A stretch of DNA of 64,000 bases from Certhia americana (Eukaryota; Chordata; Aves; Passeriformes; Certhiidae). The notes beneath the pieces were generated by a model that saw only the letters and a list, made by a program, of their open reading frames with translations, was not told where the DNA came from and made no database searches. Both the position numbers and the translations under genes were made by a program. The stretch covers positions 9,879,351 through 9,943,350 of the forward strand of contig CM031878.1 of NCBI GenBank assembly GCA_018697195.1. Reading direction: 5' to 3'. How positions within the stretch are numbered: the first letter of the stretch is position 1; each line of letters begins with the position of its first letter. Below, piece after piece: positions 26,282-40,210 of this stretch.

Positions 26282-26758
26282 GTGAGTGCGGGACCGCGCC
26301 GGGCGCCCGCTCCCGGCCGCTCGCACCTGGGAGGGGGCGGCCCGAGGGGCGCGATGATGGATGTTCCCTCCATCCCTCCCTCGCTCTGCCCGCCCCGGGG
26401 AGGTGCCGGCCGGGAGGGGCGGAGGGGGGGGGGCTGGCAGCGGGGATTTTCGGAGAGCCCACCCCCCCAGCAGCCTGTCGTGCGGCTCGGGGCTGGGCCG
26501 GGGCTCGGCCGGGGCTGGGGACAGGGGACAGGTGGCGGCGGCGGCGGGGGCGCGGCGGGGGTCGGAGCCGGTGCGGGCACAGACCGCGGCAGCCTCCCTC
26601 GGGAGCGCGGGGGGAGACCGGCGACTTGTCTCTGCCGCTGCCCTGGAGCCTGCGACTTAAATAGAGGCTGTGTTTTGTCAACAGCTCATTCTGCTGGCCG
26701 GCAGGTTGGCTGGCTCGAGGATTGAGCAGCGGGTAAATGCTATTTATGCCTCTTTTTG

Positions 26759-26800
26759 TTATTTTATTTTATTTTATATTTTATTTTACTTTATTTTTAA
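26759..26800 (+). repeat. ATTTT-type microsatellite
   Basis: Repeats of ATTTT with a few interruptions, directly after the CpG island. Confidence 0.8.
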
Positions 26801-28459
26801 ATAAGTGGCACCCCTTTTGAAAAATGGACCTTAAGAGGGGACTCCAGTGCCCCTTCTGTGTTTGGGGAGCATCCAGACATGCTGGGTGCCTTGCCGCACG
26901 CTGGCTGTACAGGGACTCTGGCACAGCGACAGCTGTGTCTGTTTTGAGTGATTGAATTTCTGATGTGTGTAGATACCGTATTTGAGAACGATCTCTCAAA
27001 ACCTTTGAGGCAGTTCTGTAAAGAACTTTATTCCCTTGTTAAAATTCGGCGTGTAAATTTGAATTGACTATGTTGTGCTGGCATGGTTGTGCTACTTCTG
27101 TAGGAATTGGTTACATGCATGGTTTTTCAGTTGTCATTGGTGGTGAATGCCTGGGAAGTTTGCTATGAATGGGAATGAAAATCTGGATAGGTATTATAAT
27201 TACCTAATATTGAGGAGAGTGGGATGGTGATGTGTAGGAATTGTCACTTTGATTCTTTTTGACAGACTTTTGCACTTAAAATTACCGTTGCAAAAATAGT
27301 CAAATATTTATATTCCATTATCAAGGCAGTATCCTGTTAAATTTCCTTCAGGAAAGCCTGGGAATTGGGTTGATTTCTGCTGTATTTGAAACTCAGCTTG
27401 TTATCTAAGTAAGGCATTGCCTTCGACATCTCACCTGGAAGTCCGTTCTGACTTTTCTCCTTACTGTAGAAGAATTCTTTAAATTCTTCCTAAACCCTTA
27501 GTTCAACCCCACAGCATGAACCCAGACTGCTAATAAGACTAAGCGGGTTTAGTAGCTGTGAGAAAGATTAAACTCTGTGTCATGCCATGTTCTCTCTCAA
27601 ATCAGCATGCAGCAGTGCCAGATGAGACATTGTGTTTTTTTGGTGTAGATCCATCAGTGCCCACGTGCTTTATATATAAAGCTTTGCACATCCTGTAGGG
27701 AAGGATGCATGAATGCCTTGATCTGCAAAAAGTTGGTGCTTTTCCTTAGTTTATCAGCCATTTTATGCTGCACGATTTTGGTGATAAAGATAAGCTTTGA
27801 TTTCTGATGATTTTTGTACAAAGGCTTTGTAGAAGTCTTCTGGATTTGGCCACAATTTGAATCAAGATGAAAACAAAAATAACCTTTGATGAGGGGAAGG
27901 GTTTGGATGTGGAAGAGACAGGAGCAAATGCCATGAGTGTATCCACAGAATGAGTAGCAAGCACCATATGTGCACTTGGTTGGTATTTTTCAGCATGAGT
28001 TGCTGGCCAGTAGCTGGAGATGGGTCTGAGGGTTACTTTGGAGAGAAAAGACCGATTAGTGTCAGTAGACTGCAGGGCTGTGATCTACCCTGGAAAATGT
28101 TGCAGAAGCTCACAAAAGGAAATCTTGAAAACCACGGAGTTGGAGCTGGTTTGGAATATAACTTTTAGGGAGTCAGTAGATCACCTGATTTTGTTTGTTT
28201 TCTGTTTACTAAGTCTTTGCATCCTTTCATCTTATCACTGGTTCACCTATTCAAACTTTTATCAGCATTACTAAGTGATAACAGTTTCTATTGTGCACTC
28301 TCCAAACACTCCGCTTTAGTAATCTAGAGCAACGAGTGGCAAACATTATCTGTGAGTTAGATTGTGCAAAATCCCTTTACAGGTGTGCTGAGGAAAGAGA
28401 GACCTAACCTTTAGGTGAGGGCATTCTCACAGACTTGCGAAGGCAAATCAGGAACATTT

Positions 28460-28495
28460 GTGAGCAGCCATATGGGTGTGAGCAGCCATATGGGT
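28460..28495. repeat. 18-bp perfect tandem duplication
   Basis: GTGAGCAGCCATATGGGT occurs twice back to back (28460-28477 and 28478-28495) without a mismatch. Confidence 0.95.
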
Positions 28496-30805
28496 GGAGA
28501 TGCTCGTCTCCAAGAGAGGGATACTTTTTCACAGGTGGCAAAGGTGCTGCTGCTACTCTAGCAGGTATTCATAGGACTTTGATTTCAAGCACTCGTTGAG
28601 TTACAGTCTCTGGCTATAAGGTCATATCTATTTCAGCATCATGCAGCTCAGGGCTATAGAAAATGTTTTAAAAATATCTGAATTTATTAACATACAATGC
28701 TAGAACAGAATCTCTAAATGTATTAGAAACAGCTCTTTTAAAGTATGAATGTTGGATTGCTTAATCCAATGAGTGTCTGACAGCAAATTTTGTGCTTTAT
28801 GAAAAAATGTATTTAAACAACCTAGATGTTTGTAAATACTGACTCTATCTTGCAGAGTGTCGTATATCACAAGGCTGATGCAGATGGATTACATTTTTCT
28901 TTTCCCCTGAGATTTAGTTATTATTACTTCTTGTCTGGTAGGCATTAAATTTCTGTCTAAAAATAAGAAAAATAAATTTCTTCTAGATAAGACTTGTTGA
29001 GTGCTCTGTGCTGCAAAGCTGGTTGATACATTTTGTTCCATAAACAGTTTAATGTAAAAGATGAAAATAATCCTTGGGACCAAGACCTGAAGACCATGAT
29101 CCTGCACGTTCAGTGAATGCCCTCTCACAAGAACATGAGTGTTGCACTGAGTCAGTGGTTACTTAAGCTTCAGAGAGAATGACCATTGACAGAAGGGATG
29201 GAGCAGTCTTCATCCTGACTCATCTGTCACTTTGCCTGAGGTGTTTCTGATATCCTGGCAAGTGTTGCAGTGGTTTGGGTTGCCTCAGAAAAGGGAACAT
29301 TCTTGCTGCTTTCGTCTCCTATGTTTTTAAACAAAAGCAGCAGTTTTTTTCTCTGGAACCTGATTCTTTGGTTCTGTGCTCATTGTATCAGAAAATACAA
29401 GCAGGGAGTAACTGCTGTGTAAATCTTGAGTGTTTAAGCATCAGGCAAGTATTATGGCCCTGTCAAAGATGAGACTGCATCTGTGCATGCTGATGCCTAC
29501 AAAATTTATCATCACCTCTCCTTTTATTTTTTTTCCTCTCATATTTATCTGTAGCCAAATAAGATTTTTGAACATGTCTCTTTTAGGTTGACGCATCAAA
29601 AGTTAAGGTTTTATACTCATGTGTTAAATGCCTTCAGGGATCACCTTCCAGAATTGTATGGATTTCTTCCAGAGTCATTAGCATGGCAGTGATGAGGGCC
29701 ATATAAATTCCCAGATGAACAGACCTATTTTCTTACCTGTATTTTAAGGGAATGGGGGCCAGCTAGAATATCTATCACTAGAAAACACAGAAGTCCCCTG
29801 TGTTCTTTGCCTTCCTTACTTACTGGCTTACAAACTAACAGATTTTAATTAGAATAAATGATCTTTGGAAATTCTTATCTGTCCCAGGGAAATATGTCTG
29901 GGGACTGTTTTTTATACACATCATCATTTTTTCACTGCTCACTGCTATCCCTCCCCTGGAAAATTTGCAGTCCCTACATTTACAGACGGTGGGAGCCCTG
30001 CTGCTGTGTGTCCATAAGGTCCTTGAACTCCTGCAAGCCCCAGAAGCTCAGCAGGGGCTTTTGCCACTTCGCTGCTGTCTGCCTTTCACTGCTGCTGTCC
30101 CTTGGAATCATTCCTAGTAGCAGGTTTCACTGTAAGCAGAAAGTGCATAGGCTAAAAATAACTCCTAAGCCGTTGGTATGAATGTTGGTCAGGGTGTAGG
30201 GTTTTGAAGGGCATATGTCCCCCCTCCTTTCTGTGCACTGTCTGGAGCTGGCACTGCAGTGAGGTCAACTGTTGCTACAACAGAACCAGCTTTCCCTTAT
30301 CCCACAGGCAGAGAACTGCTGAGTTGTCAGCTGTCGCATCCAAATTGTGCCTTTTACCTCAGGGAGTACAAGTTATAAAAGCGTGTGTCATGGAAACAAG
30401 GACAGCACTGTGGCAATTCCCTGCTCCTTCTGCCTCACTTCCTACCCTGCCAAAAATCAGACCCTCAGCACAGTCCCCAGCAGAGGATGCACTGCTGTGT
30501 TTGCAGGTTGGTTTTAGCACCACCTTCTCACTCTATTGGGCCATGTGTTGTCAGAGAGCAGTCTCTTTCTCATCTGTATACCCAGCAATTCAGGGGCATT
30601 TTCCTGCAAAACCAAAAGCACAGCCTTTCAGCCAGCCTCAGCCTCCTGAAACTTCCTTAAGTAGATAAAGTAATGCTTTCTTGAGGTTGATTTTATATTG
30701 CAGCATTCTCTCCCCAGTCAGCCAGTTTTAGCAGCCAGTTTCAGTGATACCGTACTTTGGTTAGGAAATAATTTTGATGTGGTTTTTTCTGGGTTTGGTG
30801 GAGGC

Positions 30806-30914
30806 TTTTTTTTTCTTTTTCTTTTTTTTTTTTTTTTTTTTTTTTTTTGTGGGGGGGGGGTGGTTCTTGTGGGTTTTTTTGGGGGGAGGAGGGGTGTTTT
30901 CTTTTGTTTTGGAG
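30806..30914 (+). repeat. T-tract followed by G-runs (possible G-quadruplex)
   Basis: A 43-base T-rich stretch with a T27 run (30822-30848) leads into G-runs at 30851-30860 (G10), 30871-30873, 30881-30886 and 30891-30894. Four runs of at least three G with loops of 10, 7 and 4 bases could form a G-quadruplex on the + strand. Homopolymer miscalls are possible. Confidence 0.7.
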
Positions 30915-31006
30915 GGAGATGATTCTATATTGATGAGTAATGTTGATCTGATGTTTTCTGCCAGTATAACTTATTGCATTTTGGTCATCAGTCAAAAAGT
31001 GCTTTC

Positions 31007-31032
31007 TTTTGGAATATACATATATTCCAAAA
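31007..31032. repeat. 12-bp-arm palindrome
   Basis: TTTTGGAATATA, spacer CA, TATATTCCAAAA: exact inverted arms with a 2-nt centre. Confidence 0.8.
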
Positions 31033-32536
31033 ACAGAGGTATGCATTTGTGTTTGCTTTGTACCTACAGCTGATAACAGCTTTATAATATTGACTGAACC
31101 TTGATAGTTTCATATCAAGGTTGCCTGGTAATTTGTAGTGCGTAATCATGAAATTTAAATAAAGCAATGTATCTGAGTGTTTTCTTTAGGTGATAAACAC
31201 TGTCTGAAAAGTATGCTGGAATGCTTCTTATGCTTGCATAATTTTGTCATTATTGCACAAGCTGCTTAAAGGTATTATAAAAGTACGAGTAACAGGGGTA
31301 GTTGAGGGTGGTTTACACTATCAGTCTGGCTCAGAAATGGTCCATGTTTTGCTTCTGGGCCTCAGCCATCTACTTAAGCTAGTTTTGCTCCCTGAATAAA
31401 TTACTTCCCTCCAAGTTATTTCCCTCCAAGAGGAAATGCAGGCTTAGTTGACTGTACATAACTCAGGCACAGTTATGAGATTTTTCTGGATGGTGTGAGT
31501 ATGGCCTATGGCAAGGTTGGCTAGGGTGGTGAGCAGAGCAAGCCAGCTCTCCTCCAGCTGGCTTGATGCCCTTGAATGCCCCCCACATTGTGCCCTTGGG
31601 CATGACACACATTTCAGCCTAAAGTTTTAAAAATTGCTCTTTCATTTCAAACACTTTGAACACAGGAGCACGGAAAAAGCTGTTTTGGAGCCAGATGGTG
31701 ACCCAGGCCACTTGCTGAAAAGTTTTTAGTCCAGACTCAGGGTGGTCTCTAACAGTGTGAAGGTGACCCCATCTGCAGCATTTAGGCTTTGGCTGAAGAC
31801 ACCTCCACACTGCAGTCCATCAGGGTGGTCCGAGAATATCTGATATTCATATTTTATATATCTTTATTAGTTGCATTTCAGATTACATGCATGTTTGAGA
31901 GTTGAACATCCTACATGCCTTGGAGAACCCATCGAAAAGGGAAATTTGGATGAGTGAAAGAACAGTTCTGGCTCTGCTTAGCCTGGGGTAGGTCTGGGCA
32001 GGCAGTTGCCTTTTGGGATTATTTGGTGGTATCTGTCTTAGCCTGGCAGTCTTTCTCCTTTCCAAACAGGACTTAGCACAGTCATCCAGAAGCTCTTGTG
32101 CCAAGACAGCAGTGCTGCTCATCATATGATGTAACTATGTCTGTATGGCAGATCATGGTTTTGCCCTTCTTGAACTGGGTAATCTAATGGCGTCTCTTAA
32201 GTATAAAATCAGTGAGGACAGAGCTTCAAAATGTCTTTCTCAAATAATTGGTTTTAATATTACTGCAGAGCAAAAGTGCTTCCTAAATCAAATGAACTTC
32301 AGAGTTATAATGGTCAGTATTATAGGTGGAGCTTCTGCAGATTCTGAAGCCCAGATGGTGAATATAAGTATTCCAATAATAACTAATTTTCACAATAATT
32401 CTTGTTTTGGATCAAGTTCATCACTTGTGGCAAGAGATATGTGGCCTCTGAGGTTTTTACAGCTACTCTGGAGCTAAAACTGAGGAGATAAGCTTCCAAT
32501 ATTTAATCCTAGGCAGAAAAATAGAGGAGGTGAGAG

Positions 32537-32624
32537 AAAAACAAAAACCAAACCAAACAAACAAACAAAAAAAAAGTGATTGACTTATTTATATTATAAA
32601 CTTATTTATATTATATTATATATG
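32537..32624. repeat. CAAA-rich and TTATATT-rich simple sequence
   Basis: CAAA-type repeats at about 32537-32576 are followed by TTATATTATA-type repeats at about 32585-32624. Both are low complexity without coding potential. Confidence 0.7.
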
Positions 32625-35600
32625 TGCAACAAGAGCGGAAGTGTGGTGTGTGGGAGGTGAACACAAATGTCAAACTCTTTTAGGGCTTCTCCTGATTATG
32701 AGGCTAATAATATCTGTTCTCTAGAATCTACCTGTTCCTCTTCCTTTTCCTCTCCTTCCCCCTGCTCCACATATTTCCAAAGGTCATGGCTGTGGGAAGT
32801 CTTTAGTGCACAGGTCTCAAGGCACATAACTTATATTTCATCTGGTACAGCAGAATTGTCACAATTACCAATATAAAACAGCCTTCTCCAAATTAAATGT
32901 GATTGGTTTGTTTCTTTTTTCAAGATGATGGGAAATTTTTTACCAAATGTTGCTACATATTTCAAAAGACAGGGTCAGTCTGGATGCAAATCCAGCAAGA
33001 TGTTATGTGACCCTTATTTTAAGTCTTACCTCGAAGTCTGTATTTTTGTCACTTGCATGCTGTCTTCCTTTACCATTAAAATTCTTATTAAAGTGAGATC
33101 TATGCATTACTTGTGCTAATCTAGTCTGACATTGGAGTACTGTGAACTAAAGGCTTTAATATAGGAAGACTTGCGCTGAATCCATATTTAGAATTTCTTA
33201 GTAATACATCTAATCTTATTTTTATTTCAACCAGTTTACTCCTCCCATGAAAACCTTTGCCAATACTTAATTAGTTTTACTTTTCACAGCATTCACTTTT
33301 CAGTTGAGGTCTACTAAATGGCATTTTCTCTCATGTCTTACATGGCGGGCTAATAAAATGCTTTCTCTGTGTAGGTATTTGAGAACTGTTACCAAGTAAC
33401 CTCTCTGAACTAAATAGTTGCATTGTGTTAGCCTTTGCAACAACAGACCCAAACTGTTCAAAGTAATAATTTGATCCTGAGTATAAATCGACTTTGTGCT
33501 GGATGAAACCATTTCCACTGCTAATGAATGGCTAGATTTTCTCTTGTGTTCTTGGATCAACAGCTTTTGTAAGGTAGCTTGATCCATGCAGAAAAAGTTG
33601 TTAGGACTTTTATTTTAAATATCTTTTATGTATTTATTTGCTTGAGCTGTGATAACTGATACTTTGGAAACTGTTTTCTGGTTCTTTCTTCACATTTCAA
33701 CTAGTGAGTGGTGCAGCTGGTGTTAATATGCAAAGAATGTGTCCTTGAAAACGTTAGATTCTTGTCTGCTATCCTTTTGCCCTGATGTATGAATATTTGC
33801 TAATCAGTAGGTAGCTCTGGGTTGGAGCAGTTATTACTGCAGACAGAAATGGGAGCAAGCACTCAGAATTACAATAGCTTCCGTAGAATTAGGTCACTAA
33901 CAGGCTTTCAGCAAAATAGTGTTGATTTTCCTCTCCACACACTCAAACACAGAACGTATATTTATAATTTCACATCTTTCCTGAGTGATCCTCAAATGTA
34001 GCATTTTTAGCAATAGTTTATATATGAGTCTTTCAACTTCAGGTGCTTCATGTGACTGCCCAGTTCAGCATTCAGCTGTTCTGTACTGAAGACTAAGGAA
34101 AGAGCTCCTGCAGCTGGACTCCTGCCAACAGTGCAATGTAAGTTTGTGCATACCTTCATTCATAAGTTAGAATTAGTCATATATATAAGTGTTTGCAAAT
34201 TCCAGAGCAATATGTGTATATAAGTGGTTACTGAGGCTATTTATCCTGCATACATCTGCAGTGAGTAGTCACGAGCAACACTCCTCTGCTGTGGAATACC
34301 CTCTCGTCTGAGGACACGGGTGGTTTGATGGCATTTAGCAGCTTGTTTCATGAGACCTGAGAACTAAGATAAATAAGATGCTGCAATCTAAACCTAGTGT
34401 TTTGATGCGCTGATCACTTTAAGAATTTAACAGGTATTGGTAAAAATTGCTTCCACCCAATCTCTTCTTTTGAAGTAATGACCACTAATTTTTCCCATAT
34501 TTAATGATAGTCACTTGTTTTGGTTTGCTTTCAGTTATTTATTATATTTTCTTACTTGGACAAACTAAGGTATTTGTCTCTTGCATTCCTAATACCTGTA
34601 TAGATATCTGATCTTTTTAAGCTCTTCTGCTGTGGTTTATAAATATTTTCTGTACATGATGTTCTAAAGTAAAATGCTTATATCCCTGAAGCATATGTAT
34701 TGGCATCTAAATGTGTTTCGCATTTATAGTCCGTGTGCAGATTCTGTGAATAGCACTTTAGTATGGGAAGTTGCAGAAGTGGGAAAAGCAGAGTACTCTC
34801 CAAAGATTTTGAGGTGATGTTATTTGTGTAATGCTTTGTGAGTTCTAATGACTTCCTTTGTGGTGAGATTGGCACAAGCTTTTGTAGAAGAATATTCACA
34901 TAAGGAAGAAAAACTGATGCATTGGTGTTTCTTACTGTAAAATTAAGGGTCTCTGCCAGTCTCTGGATTTAGACAGGTGAACCTGTAAGGATGTGCTTGG
35001 CCTTGTGCATCGTGTACTGTGTCTGGATAGACCTGACTAGATTCATGAAGAGCAGAATTTTTTCTAAGGAATAGAATACTGGAACAGAAATTAAAGTTAA
35101 TTGAAATAGAACATATGATTCATATAGCTACACCCAGATTTTAGTTCCCCAGTTCTCTAGCTCTTCATGTTCCCCTTGCACCTGCCTTTTCTTCCCCATG
35201 CCTGGCCACCTCAATCTGCAGCCACCAGAGAGACCATTGAGAATGGTTGCACGTCTCTTGCTCCCACAGCTCAGCACTTTGGAAACAATAGCTGCTTCAT
35301 TGCTGACTTGTGAAACAAAAAAGTTAAACATATCAGCAACAATGCATAAAAAATGTGATGAGCAACCTTCCACAGGAAGAGGTTTTTCCATTCTACTGTG
35401 TAGGTATACAGAATTTATTGGTGTCAGAAGCTAATAAGTAAGAAATCTGTCTTCTTTTGTGCTTTATCTGCCAGCTCAATACTGAGAGAAATAAACTGTG
35501 TGATTTACTAATAATAGCAGGAAGGAAGAACCCTGTTAAGCATAGATAGAAAAGTTGGAATGACTTGTTTGTGTAACATCCAAGGTTGCTTTTTCCTCTT

Positions 35601-38600
35601 CTCAGCCCTTTTTTATAGCCACTCTTCAGAAGAGAAAAAAAAAAAAGAACTTCAGGAGATGAATCTTGCTTTCAAGGAAGGATTGAGGGAGCAGAGGCAG
35701 ATATAAGTTACAGGTGCTATAGTGGTGGTCATGTGAAAGTGATGTGAAGATGTGGCCTTGAAAATTTCTGTATAGTTTTCTTATTCTAAGTATGAATAAT
35801 GTCAGAAGAGACTCATGGGACTGACTTACTCTATATCCTATTAGTAGCAGTCTCAATCTTGTATGAGTTGCTTTCAATTTTAATTGAGGTGCAGCATCGT
35901 TACCCTTACAGATGCTGCTGTCTCAGCACTTACTGGTGAGTTATTTACAGAGACTAGATTCTCTGCTTTTCTTAACTTCTAAAAGATGTTGCAGAAAAGC
36001 TTTGTTTTATTTTACAGCAGTAAAAATCTTGGATCCTAGCCATCGTGTGTACTATTTTAAAATGTTCATATCTTCATTGCTTTTTTTCTTTTTCTGAGCA
36101 CTATTTTAATGGTGCAGAGTTTGCTTTGCTATTTTATCCCTGTTGAAACCAGAACATCCCTGCAAAGTACTTTTATAGCAATATTTTCTATTGCTATTGG
36201 AGACCCTCCATGAAACACCTAAAGGACTGCTAGGTTTTTTTACATCAAGAAAAATAAAGAAACTTTCTAAGATAGAAAAACCCAGCCAACAGACAAAATA
36301 CAAACTTCTCATTTAGATTATTCTGAAAATTATTCTGGGGATTTTTAGCATCTTTTTTTTTTTTTTTTTTTTTTGTGGACTGAGACATTTCAGTCTATGT
36401 TTGAATTCTATTTGCAGTTGTTTAGCAAAAATTGAAAACAAAATTTGAATTCTCCTTCATGTTTTCTCTTTAGACAATGTGCTGCCTAAACTGAATGGTC
36501 AGTCTAAATTACTGGAAATAGAAGGCTGGATGCTAATTTACATGTAGAGCAACTACATCTTGTATACCTTTGGCATTGCAATAAGTGATTTGTTTCATTT
36601 AGGGCAATATGCTCAAGGGAAGTGCTGCCTGTTTTGTAAAGTAGATAACATGAAGGAGCACACTAAAACTGAGGTGAGGCTGTATGTTTCTTAGCACCAT
36701 CAAAGTCTATTAGATGGGTAGAAAGGAAAACTGAAAGAATAAGTTGATATTGAGGCACTGGGTTGCTGTGCTGCTACAAGGTCTTAAAGTGGACCATAAT
36801 CCCTTTGCAGGGTCCTCTGTGAGAGGAGCAGAGCAGAAGAGGAGTAGTATTGTCCTCAGAAAGCTGAATTAGTGTTCCTGCATGCCTTTTGGTTCCCTGG
36901 CTCCAGTGGAAGCTGTTAGCCACAAGAGAAGGAGGGAGATCTGGTGTCATAAGCAGGCATAAGAATGAGTCCATGTACGTGCATGAAGTGCATGGTTAAT
37001 ATTAATTTCTTATAGCCTGCATCTGTGGGACTTAATTAGGGAAGAGACCAGCTCTGATCTGATGTATAGAATTCAATATTTGTATATCTGAGTACTTAAC
37101 ACTTTGCCACCTTAAAAGCAGTGATATGCATGTATGTATATATGTGTAAGTGAAAAGTTCAGGGGGAAAAGAGTACAATTAGAACAGCGTATGAAGAAAA
37201 TAAAACTCCTATGTAATTACACATTACAATCTGATAATGTCCTGTAGACCTTCCTTCTTTGTCAAGATTGGAAGGGGAATGGCAGCCTTGAGGACCCACT
37301 TGCATGTGGAGCAGAGAGGAAAGTGTTTGCCTACCACAGTGAAAGGGTGGTCATACAGGAAAACATGCTGCAGTATGTCTTCATGTGATCTGTCAGATAC
37401 TTATTAAGAAAGGAACTACAAAGGGTTGTGAGAGCTTTTCATCTCAATAAAGATTAGTAGAACAGGAATTTGTCAGAAAATATAGATCTGTAGTTTCAGG
37501 AATTGCCCATTTCCTTGATTAGTAAAAAAAATCAATTTATTTCTCGTAAGTGACTCTCATTCCTTACATTCACTCTAAAAGGATATCACATAGCTGTTGC
37601 ACTTCATTCTCAATATATTATTTAATGTGAAAGTAGCATTTCAGCAGTTGATCTATTTATATGCTCATTGTACACATGAAGAGAATTTCTTTGGATTTAG
37701 TTCATTGTACCTCAAAAATAATTTGAATACCACAGGTTTTATTGTAAACAATGAAGGATTCCAACCCTTGGGTCATTGCCGGTTTTAAAAGAAACACACT
37801 TGGAATTGCTTCAGTAATTATCAGTGTTCTCTTATAAAGCTAATTAGGCTTTTCCTGTGATGGAAAGAAGATTAAAGGTCATATAATTCAAAATAAGTTT
37901 TTGGACATTTCTAGATAAAGGAAAATAAACTCCCATTAATAAGGTCAACTTCTTTAATGTTTGTGAGTTCATAAGAGCGTATGAAGAGAACCATCAGGGA
38001 CAGAATTATGCAGACTCTTCTAAGGAACAGCAAATTTATTCTGCAGCCTTTGTAAAGGCTGAGTGATGAGGTCTGGCCCTTGAACCTGACATTGAGTAAA
38101 GTGCAATTGACAATATGGGCAAATGAAATTTTCCTCTGAAGACATTGAGAATTACACAATGGCTAATGGTATCCTGCATAACTGAAATGTGTTTTAAAAT
38201 AGTTGGATTGTTTTTTTCTTCCAGTTATGTGTCAGTAATATGCAATGAGCTCTGGAAAAGTGGGAAACTTTGCACCTGTATTAAGTATTGAAATGGCATA
38301 ATGGGTAGCCATTGGTAAAAGGTATTTTTTAGTAATCAGATTGTGTGCATTTGCTCTCTATGCTTGTTCCATGTTGTGTTGCAAAGCACAAGAATTCAAG
38401 GAAGTGTGTTGATCATGAGGTCACCAAATTCAAGCATATCAGGAAATGTGTGTAGCTGAATCAGATTTATAAAAGTACATCCTTCATGTCCATACAATAT
38501 TAATTTGCCAGTTGTAGTATGTATCAAGAAAGTTTTTAAATGGGTTAGAGCACAGAGTGCAAACAACTCTGAGCTGTTTCCTTCTGAACAGCACAATAAC

Positions 38601-40073
38601 CTAGATCAAAAATTCTCTTTCGGCCAGTAGCATCCCTTAACCTTCACCGCTTTGCTTTGTTCTTTGTTCAAATGATTAGGTGTTTTCCATCTGAATCTCT
38701 GTGGCAGAAGAATCTGTGCTTGTTCATTTGAGCTGACTTCCTAAGGAAGCTGGGCTTATCTGATAATGTGTTGTCTGTCCCCTCACCCTTGCAGTAACCT
38801 TTGAACACACTACTCAGGGTGACTTCAGTCAAGACCAGGAGGTGAGATCTCAGCATACTGTGTCCTTACAAACTTGGTGAAATTCAGCAGCTGGATGGAG
38901 AAACCCTGCTGAGGAAATGACTGCAGAGTGAAGTCAATCTTTACTGTACTGCAGTCCAGACTTCTCTTGCATGCGTCTTCTGATGTCTAATAAGGCCTAG
39001 GGGTAATCTATAATAATATTGTCCTAATATGTAACTACAAGAAATCATGAACAGGCTTGCAAATATCTCAAAACATATTTAGTCTATTTTTGGTAGTATT
39101 CGGGTTCACTGTGTTTCTCAAAAGAGTTTGTTTTTTGTTGTTTCCATCTGGAGAGCAGTGCTGTGCTCCTAGTAGTCATTGGTGTGCTTGTATTTAAACA
39201 TGTACTTGATGACTAATTGATATGGCAAGGACTTACAAAATCAGGAGTGAGACACACAATTTTCCTTTGCAAGTGTCTTCATTCTTCTGAAAATCTCACT
39301 CTAGAAGCATTAAATGCAGTGTCTGGCTTGGGAACTACTCTTGTGTGGGATACACTGAACAATGCGTGAAGAAGTTATTCCAGTAGGACTAAGAGGTTTT
39401 AAATTAGCATACAGTTTTATTGAAAACAGGCATAAATCAGTGAGAGCAAAATGCAAACTGTGCAAAATGCATATTTTGCTTGAAAAACAAGAGAAGTCAC
39501 CTAATAAGTTACCTTTTGTTTGTGGTAGAAAAAAATCACAAGTTCCCTACAGTTTCCATTGCTCTATCTGACTGCTCCACCTCTTCAGTATCAGCGTGGT
39601 TTTTTCTCCCCATCTCATCAGCCCCAGCAGGGGTATTCTTCCCAGTGGTCTCTGTGTTGTTCTTGTTTGGTGGGGTTTTTTTGGTTTACATGAGTAACAC
39701 AACAGAGTCTTCCATTGTACTTTCCAAATCCATCTCAAAATTGTATACATTGTACAGATACAAACACAAAATATTTGAGATCTGCTTCTGCTACATATTT
39801 TTCTTTGTTCTTCAAAAGGCAAGTCCTGAGGGGCTCAGTTTCTCTGTGTGTATGTTGTGCTGTCCAGCAGGTACTAAATGCTTTCATAAAATCATCCTTG
39901 AGTTGTGGCGCTTGTTTATGAATTTGTCATCTCATGTCCATGCCAGGTAAAGCTGCTTCTCATGCAAATCACCACCTGGAAATACCCTGCAGCTCTCTCA
40001 GTCTGCAGTTTGCTTATTTGTATTTCCATAGTATCTAACAGTCCTGGAATCAGAAAAAAAATTTTTTAAAAAT

Positions 40074-40093
40074 TTAAATAAATAAATAAATAA
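40074..40093 (+). repeat. (AAAT)n microsatellite
   Basis: About five AAAT units following an A/T-rich stretch. Confidence 0.8.
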
Positions 40094-40210
40094 GAGAGAG
40101 AACTGAAAATACTGGAATGCAGGTGCAGTTGCAAGTTGGCCGTATAAGCTGAGGCAGGTGACATACTTACTTCATCTGGGGTGTGCTTTTACCCTTATTG
40201 GTAAACTTTC

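Larger units (their letters stand above)
25800..26640 (+). promoter_or_regulatory. LIFR: CpG island, inferred LIFR promoter
   Basis: Base composition changes abruptly from AT-rich to very GC-rich with dense CpG and many GGGCGG/CCGCCC-type boxes (Sp1-like), then falls back after about 26640. No TATA box is evident. The island lies about 20 kb upstream of the LIFR start codon on the same strand and contains a strong splice donor at 26282, which is what a CpG-island promoter with a non-coding first exon should look like. The transcription start is not located and may be inside the N gap. Long open frames across the island on both strands are composition artefacts bridged by N. Confidence 0.7.

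Noticed and set aside
25826..26725. Long open frames (up to 299 codons) on both strands across the CpG island
   Set aside because: They overlap each other in several frames, are composed of Pro/Arg/Gly/Ala-rich low-complexity sequence caused by GC content, and are bridged by 34 unknown residues from the N gap.
30204..30668. 154-codon open frame in LIFR intron 1
   Set aside because: Starts at TTG, overlaps another long frame, has no domain and no conserved splice context.
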